Origin: Phyllobacterium sophorae
GTDB lineage: Bacteria; Pseudomonadota; Alphaproteobacteria; Rhizobiales; Rhizobiaceae
DNA length: 64,000 bases
Assembly: GCF_003010965.1 (NCBI RefSeq)
Contig: NZ_PGGM01000001.1
Coordinates: 372,001 to 436,000, forward strand
Direction: 5' to 3'
Positions 10,116-19,491 of the stretch are shown piece after piece. The notes beneath the pieces were generated by a model, which worked only from the letters and a program-made list of their open reading frames with translations, was not told the DNA's origin and did no database searches. Position numbers and translations under genes: made by a program. Within the stretch, counting starts at the first letter, position 1. Every line of letters starts with the position of its first letter.

Positions 10116-10955
10116 CTACTCAGCCGCGGCAAGCCTTGACGCCCGCACACCGCTGGAAAGTCCCTGCACCATGGTTGCAACTGCTTCAGCCGGATCGGCA
10201 ACCAGCGAGCCGTCGGGGTTGATCGTATTGGCCACGGCATTGACGATTGCAGTGCCCACAACCACGCCGTCCGCGGCAGAGCCGATCACCTTGGCCTGTT
10301 CAGCGGTCTTGACGCCGAAGCCGACGACCACCGGCAGATCCGTGTGCTTCTTGATGCGCTCGACGGCGGCGGCAACCCTGCTCGTATCCGGCAAGGCCGA
10401 ACCCGTAATGCCGTTCATGGATACGTAGTAGACGAAGCCCGACGTGTTCTGCAGCACTTTCGGCAAGCGCTTGTCATCGGTCGTCGGTGTTGCCAGCCGA
10501 ATAAAGTTAATGCCGGCCTTGATCGCAGGAATGCAGAGCTCTTCGTCCATTTCCGGCGGCAGATCGACGATGATCAGTCCGTCAATGCCCGAAATGACGG
10601 CATCCTTCAGGAAGCGTTCGACACCGTAAATATAGATCGGGTTGTAATAACCCATCAGGACGATCGGCGTGGTGTTGTCACTTGTCCGAAAACGTGCGGC
10701 GAGGTCCAGCGTCTTCGTCAGCGACATACCTTTTTTCAGCGCGCGCAAACCCGCTGCCTGGATGGCCGGGCCATCGGCCATCGGATCGGAAAAGGGAACG
10801 CCAAGTTCGATAATATCGGAACCGGAGCCTGGCAGGGCCTTCATGATCTTCAGTGAAGTGTCGAAATCAGGATCGCCGCCCATGAAATAGGTGACGAGGG
10901 CTGGGCGCCCCTCTGCCTTGAGGGCTGCGAATTTTCGGTCGATACGCGTCGTCAT
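10116..10955 (-). CDS. trpA: Tryptophan synthase alpha chain
   Basis: TIM-barrel subunit that cleaves indole-3-glycerol phosphate to indole and glyceraldehyde-3-phosphate and channels indole to TrpB. The catalytic acids are visible as Glu50 in [11 protein letters not shown] and Asp61 in [11 protein letters not shown]. The phosphate-binding tail has GFGVKTAEQ and [11 protein letters not shown]. Length 279 is normal. It starts only 2 bases after the trpB stop, so the pair is almost certainly co-translated. Confidence 0.97.
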   Translation of the reverse strand: MTTRIDRKFAALKAEGRPALVTYFMGGDPDFDTSLKIMKALPGSGSDIIELGVPFSDPMADGPAIQAAGLRALKKGMSLTKTLDLAARFRTSDNTTPIVLMGYYNPIYIYGVERFLKDAVISGIDGLIIVDLPPEMDEELCIPAIKAGINFIRLATPTTDDKRLPKVLQNTSGFVYYVSMNGITGSALPDTSRVAAAVERIKKHTDLPVVVGFGVKTAEQAKVIGSAADGVVVGTAIVNAVANTINPDGSLVADPAEAVATMVQGLSSGVRASRLAAAE

Positions 10956-10957
10956 GA

Positions 10958-12208
10958 TCAGATATCCATTCCAAGCAGTTGACCGACCGTGTGCACATCC
11001 TTGTCGCCGCGGCCTGAAAGATTGACGATCATGATCTTGTCCTGCGCCATCCGGGGAGCAATCTTCACCGCGTGGGCAATCGCGTGGGCCGATTCCAATG
11101 CCGGGATGATACCCTCGGCCCGAGTGGTCAGCTGGAAAGCATCCAGGGCTTCATTGTCGAGGATCGGCACATAGGATACGCGGCCCGTGTCGCGCAGCCA
11201 GGAATGTTCCGGGCCGACCCCCGGATAATCGAGGCCGGCCGATACTGAATGGCCATCGAGAATCTGCCCATCGGCATTCTGCAGCAGATAGGTACGGTTG
11301 CCATGCAACACACCGGGCCGGCCGGCGCTCATCGAGGCACAATGCTCCTCGCCATCAAGGCCGCGCCCACCTGCTTCGATACCGATGATTTCGACGCTCT
11401 TGTCATCGAGGAAGGGATGGAACAGGCCGATCGCATTGGATCCACCGCCAACGGCCGCGATGATGGTATCCGGCAGGCGGCCTTCCCGCTCAAGAATCTG
11501 CTCGCGGGCTTCCGTGCCGATGACCGACTGGAAATCGCGCACCAGTTCCGGGTAGGGATGCGGGCCGGCGGCCGTGCCGATCAGGTAATAAGTGTCTTCG
11601 ACATTGGAGACCCAGTCGCGCAGGGCTTCGTTCATAGCATCCTTCAGCGTGCCGTGGCCCGAGGACACCGGCTTGACTTCGGCGCCGAGCAGTTTCATGC
11701 GGAAGACGTTCGGCTTTTGCCGCTCGACATCGGTCGCGCCCATATAGACAACGCAAGGCAGTCCAAAACGTGCGGAAACCGTAGCGGATGCAACGCCGTG
11801 CTGACCAGCACCAGTCTCGGCGATGATGCGTGTCTTGCCCATTCGCTTGGCCAGCAGGATCTGGCCGAGGCAATTGTTGATCTTGTGGCTTCCCGTATGG
11901 TTCAGGTCTTCGCGCTTGAAATAGATTTTGGCGCCGCCGTCGAGACCCTGTTCCCTGGCAAGCTGGCGCACGTGCCGCGTCAGACCTTCGGCATAATAGA
12001 GCTTGGAGGGGCGGCCGGCATAATGGGTCGACAACTCCTGGAGCTCCGCCTTGAACGACGGATCGTTCTTCGCGTCGTCATAGGCCTGCTGCAATTCAAG
12101 GATCAGCGGCATCAGGGTCTCTGCGACAAAACGGCCGCCGAAAATGCCGAACATGCCCTCTTCGTCTGGACCTGTCTTGAATGAATTGGGCTCAACCACC
12201 TTGTTCAC
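10958..12208 (-). CDS. trpB: Tryptophan synthase beta chain
   Basis: PLP enzyme that joins indole and serine to make tryptophan, in an alpha2-beta2 complex with TrpA. The PLP lysine is K109 in [10 protein letters not shown], and the phosphate-binding loop is [10 protein letters not shown]. It is the TrpB1 type (416 residues) expected next to trpA. The start is a GTG at 12208 ([10 protein letters not shown]) with GGAG seven bases upstream; no better ATG exists before the conserved [10 protein letters not shown]. trpF lies 100 bases upstream in the same orientation. Confidence 0.97.
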   Translation of the reverse strand: MNKVVEPNSFKTGPDEEGMFGIFGGRFVAETLMPLILELQQAYDDAKNDPSFKAELQELSTHYAGRPSKLYYAEGLTRHVRQLAREQGLDGGAKIYFKREDLNHTGSHKINNCLGQILLAKRMGKTRIIAETGAGQHGVASATVSARFGLPCVVYMGATDVERQKPNVFRMKLLGAEVKPVSSGHGTLKDAMNEALRDWVSNVEDTYYLIGTAAGPHPYPELVRDFQSVIGTEAREQILEREGRLPDTIIAAVGGGSNAIGLFHPFLDDKSVEIIGIEAGGRGLDGEEHCASMSAGRPGVLHGNRTYLLQNADGQILDGHSVSAGLDYPGVGPEHSWLRDTGRVSYVPILDNEALDAFQLTTRAEGIIPALESAHAIAHAVKIAPRMAQDKIMIVNLSGRGDKDVHTVGQLLGMDI

Positions 12209-12308
12209 TACTTCGCTCCGTTGTTGGCGGTCCGTATCGTTTTTTCCGAAACGCCCGCCCTGTTCTTAAGGGTCCCCGTCACTTTCTCGAAATGACTGCC
12301 TCTATGGT

Positions 12309-12968
12309 TCAGGCTGCGCCGGTGCTCCCGGCAGCGCGCACAGCCCGGAAGAATTCTCCGATCAGCCTGACATCCTTTACGCCTGGATCAGACTCGACGC
12401 CCGACGAAACATCGATGCCGCCTGGCAATCTCGCCGCCAGGGCTTCACGGACATTGCCAGCATTGAGACCACCGGAAAGCATGTAATCGATAGAGGCGTC
12501 AAGCTCGCTCAGCACCTGCCAGTCGAAAGATACGCCATTTCCGCCAGGAAGTTCGGATCCCCTCGGCGGTTTGGCATCAAAAAGGAAGCGGTCAGCAACA
12601 CCGATAAAGGGCTTGATCTGGTCGAGGTCGCTGCGTTCACACAGTGAAAACGCCTTCATGACCGGCAATCCGAAGCGCGCCTTGACGTCTTTGACCCGCT
12701 GGACGCTCTCCTTGCCGTGCAGTTGCAGCATGTCCGGCCGCATCGCCGTGACGATTGTGTCGAGCGTCGCATCATCAGCATCGACCGTTACGGCAACGGC
12801 CTTGGCGCGGCCCTCGGCAGCGCGGCGCAGGCGGCCAGCCAAGGCGGGATCGATATTGCGGGGACTCTTCGGGAAGAAGATAAAGCCCACATGCGATGCA
12901 CCGCCGTCCAGCGCTGCCGCAACTGCTTCGTCGGTTTTCAACCCGCAAATCTTGATATCAAGGCTCAT
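12309..12968 (-). CDS. trpF: Phosphoribosylanthranilate isomerase
   Basis: TIM-barrel isomerase of tryptophan biosynthesis (PRA to CdRP). The catalytic Cys is C8 in IKICGLKT, and the general-acid Asp is expected in FLFDAKPPRGS. An in-frame ATG further upstream at 13016 would add 16 residues that do not look like the family, so I take ATG 12968 (MSLDIKICGL), giving 219 residues. It heads the trpF–trpB–trpA–accD–folC run. Confidence 0.94.
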   Translation of the reverse strand: MSLDIKICGLKTDEAVAAALDGGASHVGFIFFPKSPRNIDPALAGRLRRAAEGRAKAVAVTVDADDATLDTIVTAMRPDMLQLHGKESVQRVKDVKARFGLPVMKAFSLCERSDLDQIKPFIGVADRFLFDAKPPRGSELPGGNGVSFDWQVLSELDASIDYMLSGGLNAGNVREALAARLPGGIDVSSGVESDPGVKDVRLIGEFFRAVRAAGSTGAA

Positions 12969-13026
12969 AAGCCGCCACTCGCACGAAAATGCGTCAAAGT
13001 CGAGGATTTTGCGCATGGATCAACTA

Positions 13027-13668
13027 TTAGAGATGGTGGTGATAGCCCTCTTTGACAAGGAAATCGAACGCATCCGCGACAGATGCAGGGACGGATTGCG
13101 CTATCTGGAAGCCTTTGGCCGGATAGTCGATCATCCGTTGCACGTCACCGACCATTTCATGGATGAACATATCGAGCGGATAGGCTGCAGTTGGCTGGTC
13201 CTCGAAACGGGTCGGCGGTGCGGTAATCATAGGTTCAATCCCGGGCCATTGGGCCCGTACGGTTGCAAAGGCGCGGCGCTGGGTCTGCGGCTTGGTCACG
13301 AGGATGACACGGCGAACGGTATCGTCCGCCATTGCCTTCGCAAACCTTATATTCTCGCCGATGTTGGTGGCTTGCGGCTCAATCAGAATGGCGTCGTCAG
13401 GAACACCCAAATCATTGGCACGCGCTGCAAATGCTTCCGCTTCGGTTCCGGGATAAAGTGCGCCTGTCCAGTTGCCGGATTTGCCGGTGAAGATGATCCG
13501 CTTGGCCAGACCCTGATGGAACAATTCTGCACAGCGGTCCGCGACACGCAGATCATAGCTGCCAAGCCCAATGATCACGTCGGCGCACGACAATTGGTCG
13601 TGGATGCGATGAAAGTCCCACAGGGTTCGGGCCGCCTGCAGGACGGCAGGAGAAATGGCCGCTCGCAT
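13027..13668 (-). CDS. YdcF/SanA-like DUF218 protein
   Basis: DUF218 (YdcF/SanA/ElyC) family, seen as VIIGLGSYDLRVADRCAELF, IIFTGKSGNWTG, the acidic pair GTEAEAFA, and TNIGENIRFA. Members are implicated in envelope and peptidoglycan-precursor homeostasis, but the reaction is unknown, so I give no symbol. The frame could start at 13755. I prefer ATG 13668 (MRAAISPAVLQAA) because it overlaps the upstream stop by one base as TGATG, and the conserved part begins shortly after. No convincing signal peptide or membrane helix is visible, so this version may be cytoplasmic. Confidence 0.75.
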   Translation of the reverse strand: MRAAISPAVLQAARTLWDFHRIHDQLSCADVIIGLGSYDLRVADRCAELFHQGLAKRIIFTGKSGNWTGALYPGTEAEAFAARANDLGVPDDAILIEPQATNIGENIRFAKAMADDTVRRVILVTKPQTQRRAFATVRAQWPGIEPMITAPPTRFEDQPTAAYPLDMFIHEMVGDVQRMIDYPAKGFQIAQSVPASVADAFDFLVKEGYHHHL

Positions 13669-14426
13669 CAGGTGAAATCGATGGCCTGTAGCGCGCCACC
13701 ATTGCGCTTGAGCCAGGCCTTGCAACGTTCGGTATCCGGGCACAGCTCGCCGCACAGCTTCCAGAATTTCGGACCGTGGTTCATTTCTTTCAAGTGCGCA
13801 ACTTCATGCGCGACAAGATAGTCGATTATCGGCGGGGGAGCCATCATGATGCGCCAGGAAAAGGACAGCGTGCCATCCGATGTGCAAGAACCCCAGCGGC
13901 TCTTCGTATCCTTGAGGCGAATGACCTTGGCGCGCCGCCCGACCGCTACTGTGTGACGCGCCACCAGCGTTTCGAGGTCACGCCGGGCCTCGCGCTTCAG
14001 GAAATCGCCCACCCGCCGCGCCAGATGCGGGCGGTCGCCATAGACAATCAGTCTTGGGCCCTCTGCTCCGTTCTCCTGCCGGACAGTTCCGCGCTTGGCC
14101 GGCTCGTGGACGATGAGGTGCGGTACGCCGCGTATGGGGATCTTCACCCCCGGGCGCACCTTCGGCTGGTCGGGCATCTTGGCAATACGTGTTTCGATCC
14201 AGCCTTCATGCCGCGTCAGAAACTTGTCGATCTCGCGGGCAGGCATGCCCGGAGGGACGGTCATGCGAAGGCCCTTGCCGCCTGCATCGATGCGCAAGGT
14301 CAGACGCGTCGCGCGCGGATTCTCCATCACGCGCAAGGGCAGGACACGGCCCGCAACCTCGTAGCTCCGCTCGGCTTTAAGCGTTGCGGATTTTTTCGGC
14401 GGACTCCGGAAGAGGGACAGGACCAT
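13668..14426 (-). CDS. YgjP-like (DUF45) zinc metallopeptidase
   Basis: Putative gluzincin-type metallopeptidase of the YgjP/SprT-like group. It has RWGSCTSDGTLSFSWR followed by the zinc motif HEVAH (residues 207–211) and a third histidine in NHGPKFW about residue 217, all family hallmarks. Substrate is unknown for this family. Length 252 is usual. The stop overlaps the next gene's ATG by one base, so translation of the two is coupled. Confidence 0.85.
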   Translation of the reverse strand: MVLSLFRSPPKKSATLKAERSYEVAGRVLPLRVMENPRATRLTLRIDAGGKGLRMTVPPGMPAREIDKFLTRHEGWIETRIAKMPDQPKVRPGVKIPIRGVPHLIVHEPAKRGTVRQENGAEGPRLIVYGDRPHLARRVGDFLKREARRDLETLVARHTVAVGRRAKVIRLKDTKSRWGSCTSDGTLSFSWRIMMAPPPIIDYLVAHEVAHLKEMNHGPKFWKLCGELCPDTERCKAWLKRNGGALQAIDFT

Positions 14427-14462
14427 GGGACCACATTAATTGATTCGAACAAAAGCGGTGAG

Positions 14463-14493
14463 ACAAAACAGAAGCGGCGCCGGAAGGCGCCGC
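14463..14493 (-). terminator. Terminator after the DUF2852 gene
   Basis: GCGGCGCC / GGCGCCGC hairpin with a 4-base loop followed on the minus strand by a T-rich tract (TTCTGTTTTGTCT). It lies between the DUF2852 gene and the metallopeptidase gene. Confidence 0.7.
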
Positions 14494-14545
14494 CATGGAA
14501 CTACATTTCGCAATTAGGACTGGTGGAACTGACTGCAACCAGCCG

Positions 14546-14998
14546 CTATTCTCCGTCAGTATCGTTTACGCCGGGAACAGAACCGGAAGGCTTCTTTGGC
14601 GCAGCGTTCCGCTCGGCCATGAAGCGGTCGAATTCTTCGCGGTCCTTGGCGCGGCGCAGTTCACTCGCATACTCTTCAAACTCGCTACGCATTTCTTCAA
14701 GCTTGCGGCGCTCTTCGTCGAGGCGCTCCAGCTCTTTTTCACGCCATTCATCAAAGGCAACGTTACCGGTACCAAACGGACCTCTGCCGAAGTGATGATT
14801 GCGCCGGTGACGACGGAACGCACCGCAGACATTGTCGGTTGCGTTGCTCATTTCGTGCCTGAAGCCACCGAAACGGTTGCCCCAGACAATATAGGCGAGC
14901 ATGGCTAAACCAAGTGGCCAGAACAGCATGAAACCGAGAATCATCAAAGCGATGGTCGCCGGGGTCCAGCCTGGCCGGATCAATGCAGCATTGTTCAT
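14546..14998 (-). CDS. DUF2852 small membrane protein
   Basis: 150-residue protein with one or two N-terminal membrane segments (residues about 12–40, WTPATIALMILGFMLFWPLG) followed by an aromatic/glycine stretch and a highly charged, probably coiled-coil C-terminal half (EWREKELERLDEERRKLEEM). This is the DUF2852 architecture common in Hyphomicrobiales; its function is not known to me. It is a single-gene unit: a terminator follows, and the next upstream gene is 117 bases away. Confidence 0.8.
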   Translation of the reverse strand: MNNAALIRPGWTPATIALMILGFMLFWPLGLAMLAYIVWGNRFGGFRHEMSNATDNVCGAFRRHRRNHHFGRGPFGTGNVAFDEWREKELERLDEERRKLEEMRSEFEEYASELRRAKDREEFDRFMAERNAAPKKPSGSVPGVNDTDGE

Positions 14999-15115
14999 CT
15001 AAAGCCCTTCCCTATCAAGAAAGTCCCGACCCTGATTGGTCGATTGATAACGACATGGGAAAGATATTTGGGCTTTTCAAGAAAGTGTGATCCCAAATGC
15101 GGCAAGGCCTTGGAT

Positions 15116-16261
15116 TCAGAACCTTTTCTTTGCGTGATCGACGAAAACAACAGCCAGCCCGGCAACGAGTGCCCAGAATGCTGCGCCGATCCCGCCGATC
15201 GTGATGCCTGAAGCCGTAACCGCAAAAGTGACGATCGCTGCCAGGCGTTCAGGTTCGGTCTTGAGCGCGAGTGCCAGCGCATTGGTAAATGCCCCGATCA
15301 GCGCAAGTCCTGCCACAAGCGCGATCAGAGGCGGGGGCAAGACTGCGAACAAGGCAACGAGCGATGCACCGAAAATCGCAAATATCAAATAGGACAGCGC
15401 ATAGAATGGGCCCGTCAACCAGCGCTTTCCGGGGTCGGGATGGGCGTCGGGTCCGGTGCAGATTGCAGCGGAGATTGCCGCCATGTTGCTGGTGTGGGCA
15501 CCGAACGGCGCGCTTATCAACGAGACGAGACCTGTAACGAGAAGCGCAGCGGACGTCGGGGGCTCATAACCTGCCGCACGCAGGACTGCGAAGCCTGGCA
15601 GGTTCTGCGAGGCCATTGTGACGAGGTAAAGCGGCAGCGCGAGACCGATCATGGCGCGCACATCGAAGACCGGCATGATCACCGTCACAGTCGAAAGTTC
15701 GATGTGGGGTATGCTCGCAACGCGTCCGCTGAGAATGGCAAAGATGACACCGCCGAATAGCACGGCAAGCACGGCCATGGCCGGATTGAACAGGCGGATG
15801 ATGAAGAACAGCGCGACGAGCGGCAATACGAAAAGCGGGTCTACGGGGATCGTCCGTGCGGCGCCGGTAAGGAAGGCAAAAAGGACGCCAGCCAGCATGC
15901 CCGAGGCAATGGATGCGGGGATCCTTGAAACAAACGCCGAAATTGGCTTGATCAGCCCGGTGATGATGATCGCGATGGCTGTCACGATGAAGGCACCAAC
16001 CGCCTGCTGCATGCTGAAGCCGATTGATCCGCCTATCAGCGCCAGTCCGGGCGTCGACCATGCGCTGATGATCGGCATTTTGTAGCGCCAGCTCAGATAA
16101 CCCGTGGCGGCGAACATTGCGAGACAGATCGCGGTTACCCAACTGGCAGTCTCCGCCTGCGTCGCACTAAGCGCCTGCGCCGCCGCGATGATGAGTGCAA
16201 GCGTCCCGCCAAATCCGACGACGGCAGCGACGACGGCTGAAGCAATCACGGAGAAGCGCAT
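15116..16261 (-). CDS. BenE-family benzoate/H+ symporter-like transporter
   Basis: Polytopic inner-membrane protein of 381 residues with about twelve hydrophobic segments, resembling BenE benzoate permeases: MPIISAWSTPGLALIGG, the helix pair around SRIPASIASGMLAGVLFAF, and the APFGAHTSNMAAISAAICTG segment near residue 255. No benzoate catabolic genes are visible nearby, so the substrate is only suggested by family. It follows the hydrolase gene by 23 bases on the same strand and may be co-transcribed with it. Confidence 0.83.
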   Translation of the reverse strand: MRFSVIASAVVAAVVGFGGTLALIIAAAQALSATQAETASWVTAICLAMFAATGYLSWRYKMPIISAWSTPGLALIGGSIGFSMQQAVGAFIVTAIAIIITGLIKPISAFVSRIPASIASGMLAGVLFAFLTGAARTIPVDPLFVLPLVALFFIIRLFNPAMAVLAVLFGGVIFAILSGRVASIPHIELSTVTVIMPVFDVRAMIGLALPLYLVTMASQNLPGFAVLRAAGYEPPTSAALLVTGLVSLISAPFGAHTSNMAAISAAICTGPDAHPDPGKRWLTGPFYALSYLIFAIFGASLVALFAVLPPPLIALVAGLALIGAFTNALALALKTEPERLAAIVTFAVTASGITIGGIGAAFWALVAGLAVVFVDHAKKRF

Positions 16262-16284
16262 GCTGAAAACCTGATGTTGGGGAT

Positions 16285-17076
16285 TTATTGGATGGAATAG
16301 CGGGTTCTGGTGCGATCCACCATTGAAGACACGGTTCGGGAAAGAAGTTCAAGATCTTGCTGGCGGGAAAGACGATGATCGCCATCGCGCACCAGCGTAA
16401 TCGTCACATCATCGACGGGCAGATGATCCACCAGCCGCAACGCATGGGTATAGGGTACGTCCTCGTCTTCCATGCCCTGGAGAATATGAACTGGACAATC
16501 AGTCTGGATCACGCCCTTCAGAACCTGGTTCGCCTTGCCATCTTCGAGGAGCGCCTTCGTATAGATATAGGGCTCGGGCGAATAGTCAGACGGCTCTTCC
16601 ATAAAGCCGCGCTCCGCTATCTGCCGGCGCTGGTCGTTTGTCAGTTGCGGCTCGACCAGTTCCGAGGTGAAGTCTGGCGCCGGGGCAATGAGTACGAGAC
16701 CGGCGGCACGTTCACTTTCGCCTGACTTTTGCAGCTCCTGGATCAGGCGCAGTGCGATCCAGCCGCCCATGGATGAGCCCACGAGAATCTGCGGACCGGA
16801 TGAGAATTGCCTGAAGACTGCCAGACTCTGTTCGAGCCACAGCGAAATTGTACCGTCACGGAATTCGCCGCTCGATTCGCCATGGCCGGAATAATCAAAC
16901 CGGAGAAAAGCCACACCTTTCTCGGATGCGTATCGATCCAGCCAATCGGCCTTGGTGCCCAGCATGTCCGAGCGGTAGCCTCCGAGCCAGACAATACCAG
17001 GTTCACGCCCGGCACGGAGGCGCAGAGCAATATTCGTACCGTTAACGTCAAGAAACTGCGGTGGTGATGTAATCAT
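16285..17076 (-). CDS. Alpha/beta hydrolase (serine esterase/thioesterase)
   Basis: Cytoplasmic alpha/beta hydrolase with the nucleophile elbow GSSMGG, an oxyanion-region segment VWLGGYRSDM, FDYSGHGESSG, and a catalytic His probably in DGDHRLSR near the end. The pattern resembles the ABHD10-like (palmitoyl-protein thioesterase / acyl-glucuronidase) group, but substrate cannot be assigned. An ATG at 17148 is in frame; I choose ATG 17076 (MITSPPQFLDV) because AGGAG lies about 8 bases before it and the added segment looks non-homologous. Length 263. Confidence 0.8.
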   Translation of the reverse strand: MITSPPQFLDVNGTNIALRLRAGREPGIVWLGGYRSDMLGTKADWLDRYASEKGVAFLRFDYSGHGESSGEFRDGTISLWLEQSLAVFRQFSSGPQILVGSSMGGWIALRLIQELQKSGESERAAGLVLIAPAPDFTSELVEPQLTNDQRRQIAERGFMEEPSDYSPEPYIYTKALLEDGKANQVLKGVIQTDCPVHILQGMEDEDVPYTHALRLVDHLPVDDVTITLVRDGDHRLSRQQDLELLSRTVSSMVDRTRTRYSIQ

Positions 17077-17276
17077 AAGCCGAACTCCTAACCGGTGTAC
17101 TGCCTTTTGCCACGGCCAATTGCACCGATAAAGTCTGCAACATTGCATAAAACTGAAATAATCCTATGTTGGATTGGAGTGATTTATCCTGAAAATAGTG
17201 ATATTGGCTTGAGCCAGCGTATTCAAAGCATTGCGGCTACGGTCTGACGGTGCTATTTGCGTGACCGAAATAATTC

Positions 17277-17294
17277 AAGGAGACTACTGCCATT
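17277..17294 (+). promoter_or_regulatory. Ribosome binding site and AUU initiation codon of infC
   Basis: AAGGAGA at 17277–17283, then 8 bases, then ATT at 17292. The frame from this ATT encodes IRRPFRAQ joined to KDGPRSN, matching the conserved N-terminus of IF3; no ATG is suitably placed. AUU starts of infC are known to allow IF3 to repress its own translation. Confidence 0.85.
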
Positions 17295-17828
17295 CGCCGA
17301 CCCTTTAGAGCACAGGTGGTCCAGAAAGATGGACCTCGTTCCAACCGTGATATCCGGGTACCCCAGGTACAGCTCATTGATGCCGAAGGTGAAAACCACG
17401 GCATTGTCACCATACAAGCAGCACTGGCCATGGCTGATGAGGCTGGTCTCGATCTCGTCGAGATCGTGCCCAATGCCGAGCCGCCGGTGTGCAAGATCGT
17501 TGACCTTGGGAAATTGAAGTACCAGGGCCAAAAGAAGGCTGCCGAAGCGCGTAAGAAGCAGAAGACGGTCGAAATCAAAGAAATCAAGATGCGCCCGAAC
17601 ATCGATACGCATGACTACGATGTGAAGATGAAGGCCATCAAGCGTTTCTTCGACGAGGGTGACAAGGTCAAAGTGACATTGCGCTTCCGCGGCCGTGAAA
17701 TGGCTCACCAGGAGCTCGGCATGCGGTTGCTGGATCGGGTCAAGGAGGACACGGTCGAGATTTCCAAGGTCGAAGCCGAACCAAGGCTCGAGGGGCGCCA
17801 GATGATGATGGTTCTGGCGCCGCGCTGA
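17292..17828 (+). CDS. infC: Translation initiation factor IF-3 (AUU start)
   Basis: IF3 binds the 30S subunit and checks start-codon pairing. The N-domain has [11 protein letters not shown] and the YKA-type linker region; the C-domain has [17 protein letters not shown] near residue 125. I start at ATT 17292 because of the strong ribosome site 8 bases upstream and the conserved basic N-terminus; a later GTG at 17316 would lose eight conserved residues and the ribosome site. This gives 178 residues, the usual size. A terminator follows, so infC is separated transcriptionally from rpmI–rplT here. Confidence 0.96.
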   Translation: MRRPFRAQVVQKDGPRSNRDIRVPQVQLIDAEGENHGIVTIQAALAMADEAGLDLVEIVPNAEPPVCKIVDLGKLKYQGQKKAAEARKKQKTVEIKEIKMRPNIDTHDYDVKMKAIKRFFDEGDKVKVTLRFRGREMAHQELGMRLLDRVKEDTVEISKVEAEPRLEGRQMMMVLAPR

Positions 17829-17849
17829 ATTCAGCCGTTCGTGAAGACA

Positions 17850-17874
17850 AAGCCGCCTACGGGCGGCTTTTCTC
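17850..17874 (+). terminator. Terminator after infC
   Basis: AAGCCGCC TACG GGCGGCTT hairpin followed by a short T-rich tract (TTTTCTCTT), 22 bases after the infC stop. Confidence 0.8.
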
Positions 17875-17900
17875 TTGAGTGATACAGATGTGAGTCCGTA

Positions 17901-18524
17901 ATGGCACTGAATTCTCCCACCGAAATGGCTCGGTATCAGCAGCGCAGACGCCTCGCGATTGCAGTCGTCATCGGATTGATTCTCGTTGCGTTGCTGACGA
18001 TTCGCTCCGCATGGAGTAATGACTGGGTCCATGAATACATCGAGGACTTCGGAATAGGCGCAATTGTGCTCGCCATCCTCGGCCGGATGTGGTGCACGCT
18101 CTATATCGGCGGACGCAAGAGCGCGGAGATTGTTCGGCTCGGACCTTACTCCATGAGTCGCAATCCGCTTTACGTATTCAGCACTTTGGGTGCAGCCGGC
18201 ATCGGCATGCTGACGGGCAGCCTGACCGTTGCATTGGTCCTTGCCATCCTTTGTTACGTAGCCTTCCGGTTCGTCATTGCCGCGGAAGAGGGCTATCTCG
18301 AGAACGTATTCGGTGAGCCCTACCGCGCATACAAGCGCGAGGTGCCGCGCTTCTTCCCGAAGATTTCACTGTACAGGGAAGCTGACGTGCTCAGCGTCAG
18401 GTCGTCGGTGCTCTACAAGACGCTATTTGATGGACTCGTGTTCTTCGTTTCATATCCGTTGCTTGAGTTCGTGGAGTATCTGCAAACGACGGGCGCTTTG
18501 CCGGTTCTGTTGCGGCTCTATTGA
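17901..18524 (+). CDS. ICMT/PEMT-like membrane methyltransferase
   Basis: 207-residue integral membrane protein of the isoprenylcysteine carboxyl methyltransferase-like family. Hydrophobic helices lie near residues 18–37, 50–68 and 85–120. The SAM-binding signature is visible as [17 protein letters not shown] and the C-terminal [20 protein letters not shown] (family pattern RNP…E…YG..Y..Y). The substrate of bacterial members is mostly unknown. It sits between infC and rpmI–rplT, genes that are adjacent in many bacteria, but has its own start and is flanked by terminator-like hairpins on both sides. Confidence 0.8.
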   Translation: MALNSPTEMARYQQRRRLAIAVVIGLILVALLTIRSAWSNDWVHEYIEDFGIGAIVLAILGRMWCTLYIGGRKSAEIVRLGPYSMSRNPLYVFSTLGAAGIGMLTGSLTVALVLAILCYVAFRFVIAAEEGYLENVFGEPYRAYKREVPRFFPKISLYREADVLSVRSSVLYKTLFDGLVFFVSYPLLEFVEYLQTTGALPVLLRLY

Positions 18525-18592
18525 GCTTTTCGCCGGTCAAGGCGATTCAACAGTTGCGCTTTTCCTGACTTCTGCTAATAAGCACCCGTTCA

Positions 18593-18626
18593 AACCGCCC
18601 GGCAGGGCATGCCGTGGCGGTTTTGT
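18593..18626 (+). terminator. Terminator or attenuator hairpin before rpmI
   Basis: AACCGCC pairs with GGCGGTT around an inner CGGCA / TGCCG stem, followed by TTTTG. It can end the methyltransferase gene; because it lies about 95 bases before rpmI, it could also act as a leader attenuator of the ribosomal operon. Confidence 0.6.
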
Positions 18627-18717
18627 ATGCTTTCAGGCTTTGGTCGGCCTGAAATTAAAACAAAAGCCCCAAAACTCCAAAGAGCGAAGCGGGGCTCATA
18701 AGATTAGGAGTAGCAAA

Positions 18718-18918
18718 ATGCCCAAGATGAAGACCAAATCTGCTGCCAAGAAACGGTTCAAGATCACCGGGACTGGCAAAGTCAAAGCCGCCGCCGCTGG
18801 CAAACGCCATGGCATGATCAAACGTTCGAACAAATTCATTCGTGACGCACGTGGCACAATGGTTCTCGCCGATGCCGATGCGAAAATCGTGAAGAAGTTC
18901 CTGCCCAACGGCCTCTGA
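18718..18918 (+). CDS. rpmI: 50S ribosomal protein L35
   Basis: 66-residue basic ribosomal protein, [20 protein letters not shown], ending KKFLPNGL. The ATG at 18718 is preceded by TAGGAG with 7 bases spacing. It is followed after 42 bases by rplT, the conserved pair of the IF3 operon. Confidence 0.98.
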   Translation: MPKMKTKSAAKKRFKITGTGKVKAAAAGKRHGMIKRSNKFIRDARGTMVLADADAKIVKKFLPNGL

Positions 18919-18960
18919 GCCGGGCGCGTTATTTAGTCCTTAAGACAAGGAGATCATATC

Positions 18961-19362
18961 ATGGCACGTGTAAAACGGGGCGTTACGTCTCACGCCAAGC
19001 ATAAAAAAGTTCTGAAGCAGGCCGAGGGTTTCCGTGGCCGCCGCAAGAATACAATCAAGACCGCCAAGGCCGCTGTCGATCGCTCGAAGCAGTACGCTTA
19101 CCGCGACCGCAAGAACAAGAAGCGCACGTTCCGCGCGCTTTGGACCCAGCGCATCAACGCCGCTGTGCGCGAGCATGGCCTGACCTACAGCCGTTTCATC
19201 GATGGCCTGTCGAAGTCGGGTATCGAGGTTGACCGCAAGGTTCTGTCGGATCTCGCGATCCACGAGCCGGAAGCATTCGGTGCACTCGTGGCTTCTGCCA
19301 AGAAGGCGCTCGAATACTTGAAGAACACCACTCCGAACGCTTTTGAAGGCGCTGTCCACTAA
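18961..19362 (+). CDS. rplT: 50S ribosomal protein L20
   Basis: 133-residue L20, an early 23S rRNA assembly protein. [33 protein letters not shown] and [19 protein letters not shown] are diagnostic. AAGGAG lies before the ATG. A strong terminator follows before pheS. Confidence 0.98.
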   Translation: MARVKRGVTSHAKHKKVLKQAEGFRGRRKNTIKTAKAAVDRSKQYAYRDRKNKKRTFRALWTQRINAAVREHGLTYSRFIDGLSKSGIEVDRKVLSDLAIHEPEAFGALVASAKKALEYLKNTTPNAFEGAVH

Positions 19363-19405
19363 GCCAGCCGCCGCTCCCAAAGCATTTCGGAAATTAAGAC
19401 TTGGG

Positions 19406-19438
19406 AAACCCGCGCTGGCTCGGCTAGCGCGGGTTTTT
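19406..19438 (+). terminator. Terminator after rplT
   Basis: AAACCCGCGCT / AGCGCGGG hairpin followed by five T, 44 bases after the rplT stop, separating ribosomal genes from pheS. Confidence 0.85.
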
Positions 19439-19491
19439 CAATTTTCTGCACTGTTACGATCAGTCGCAAACCGCGAAACGGGTGAAGAACC

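Noticed and set aside
12571-13821. 416-codon plus-strand frame across trpF, the YdcF-like gene and the metallopeptidase gene
   Set aside because: Shadow of three real minus-strand genes in GC-rich DNA; its translation is low-complexity and family-free.
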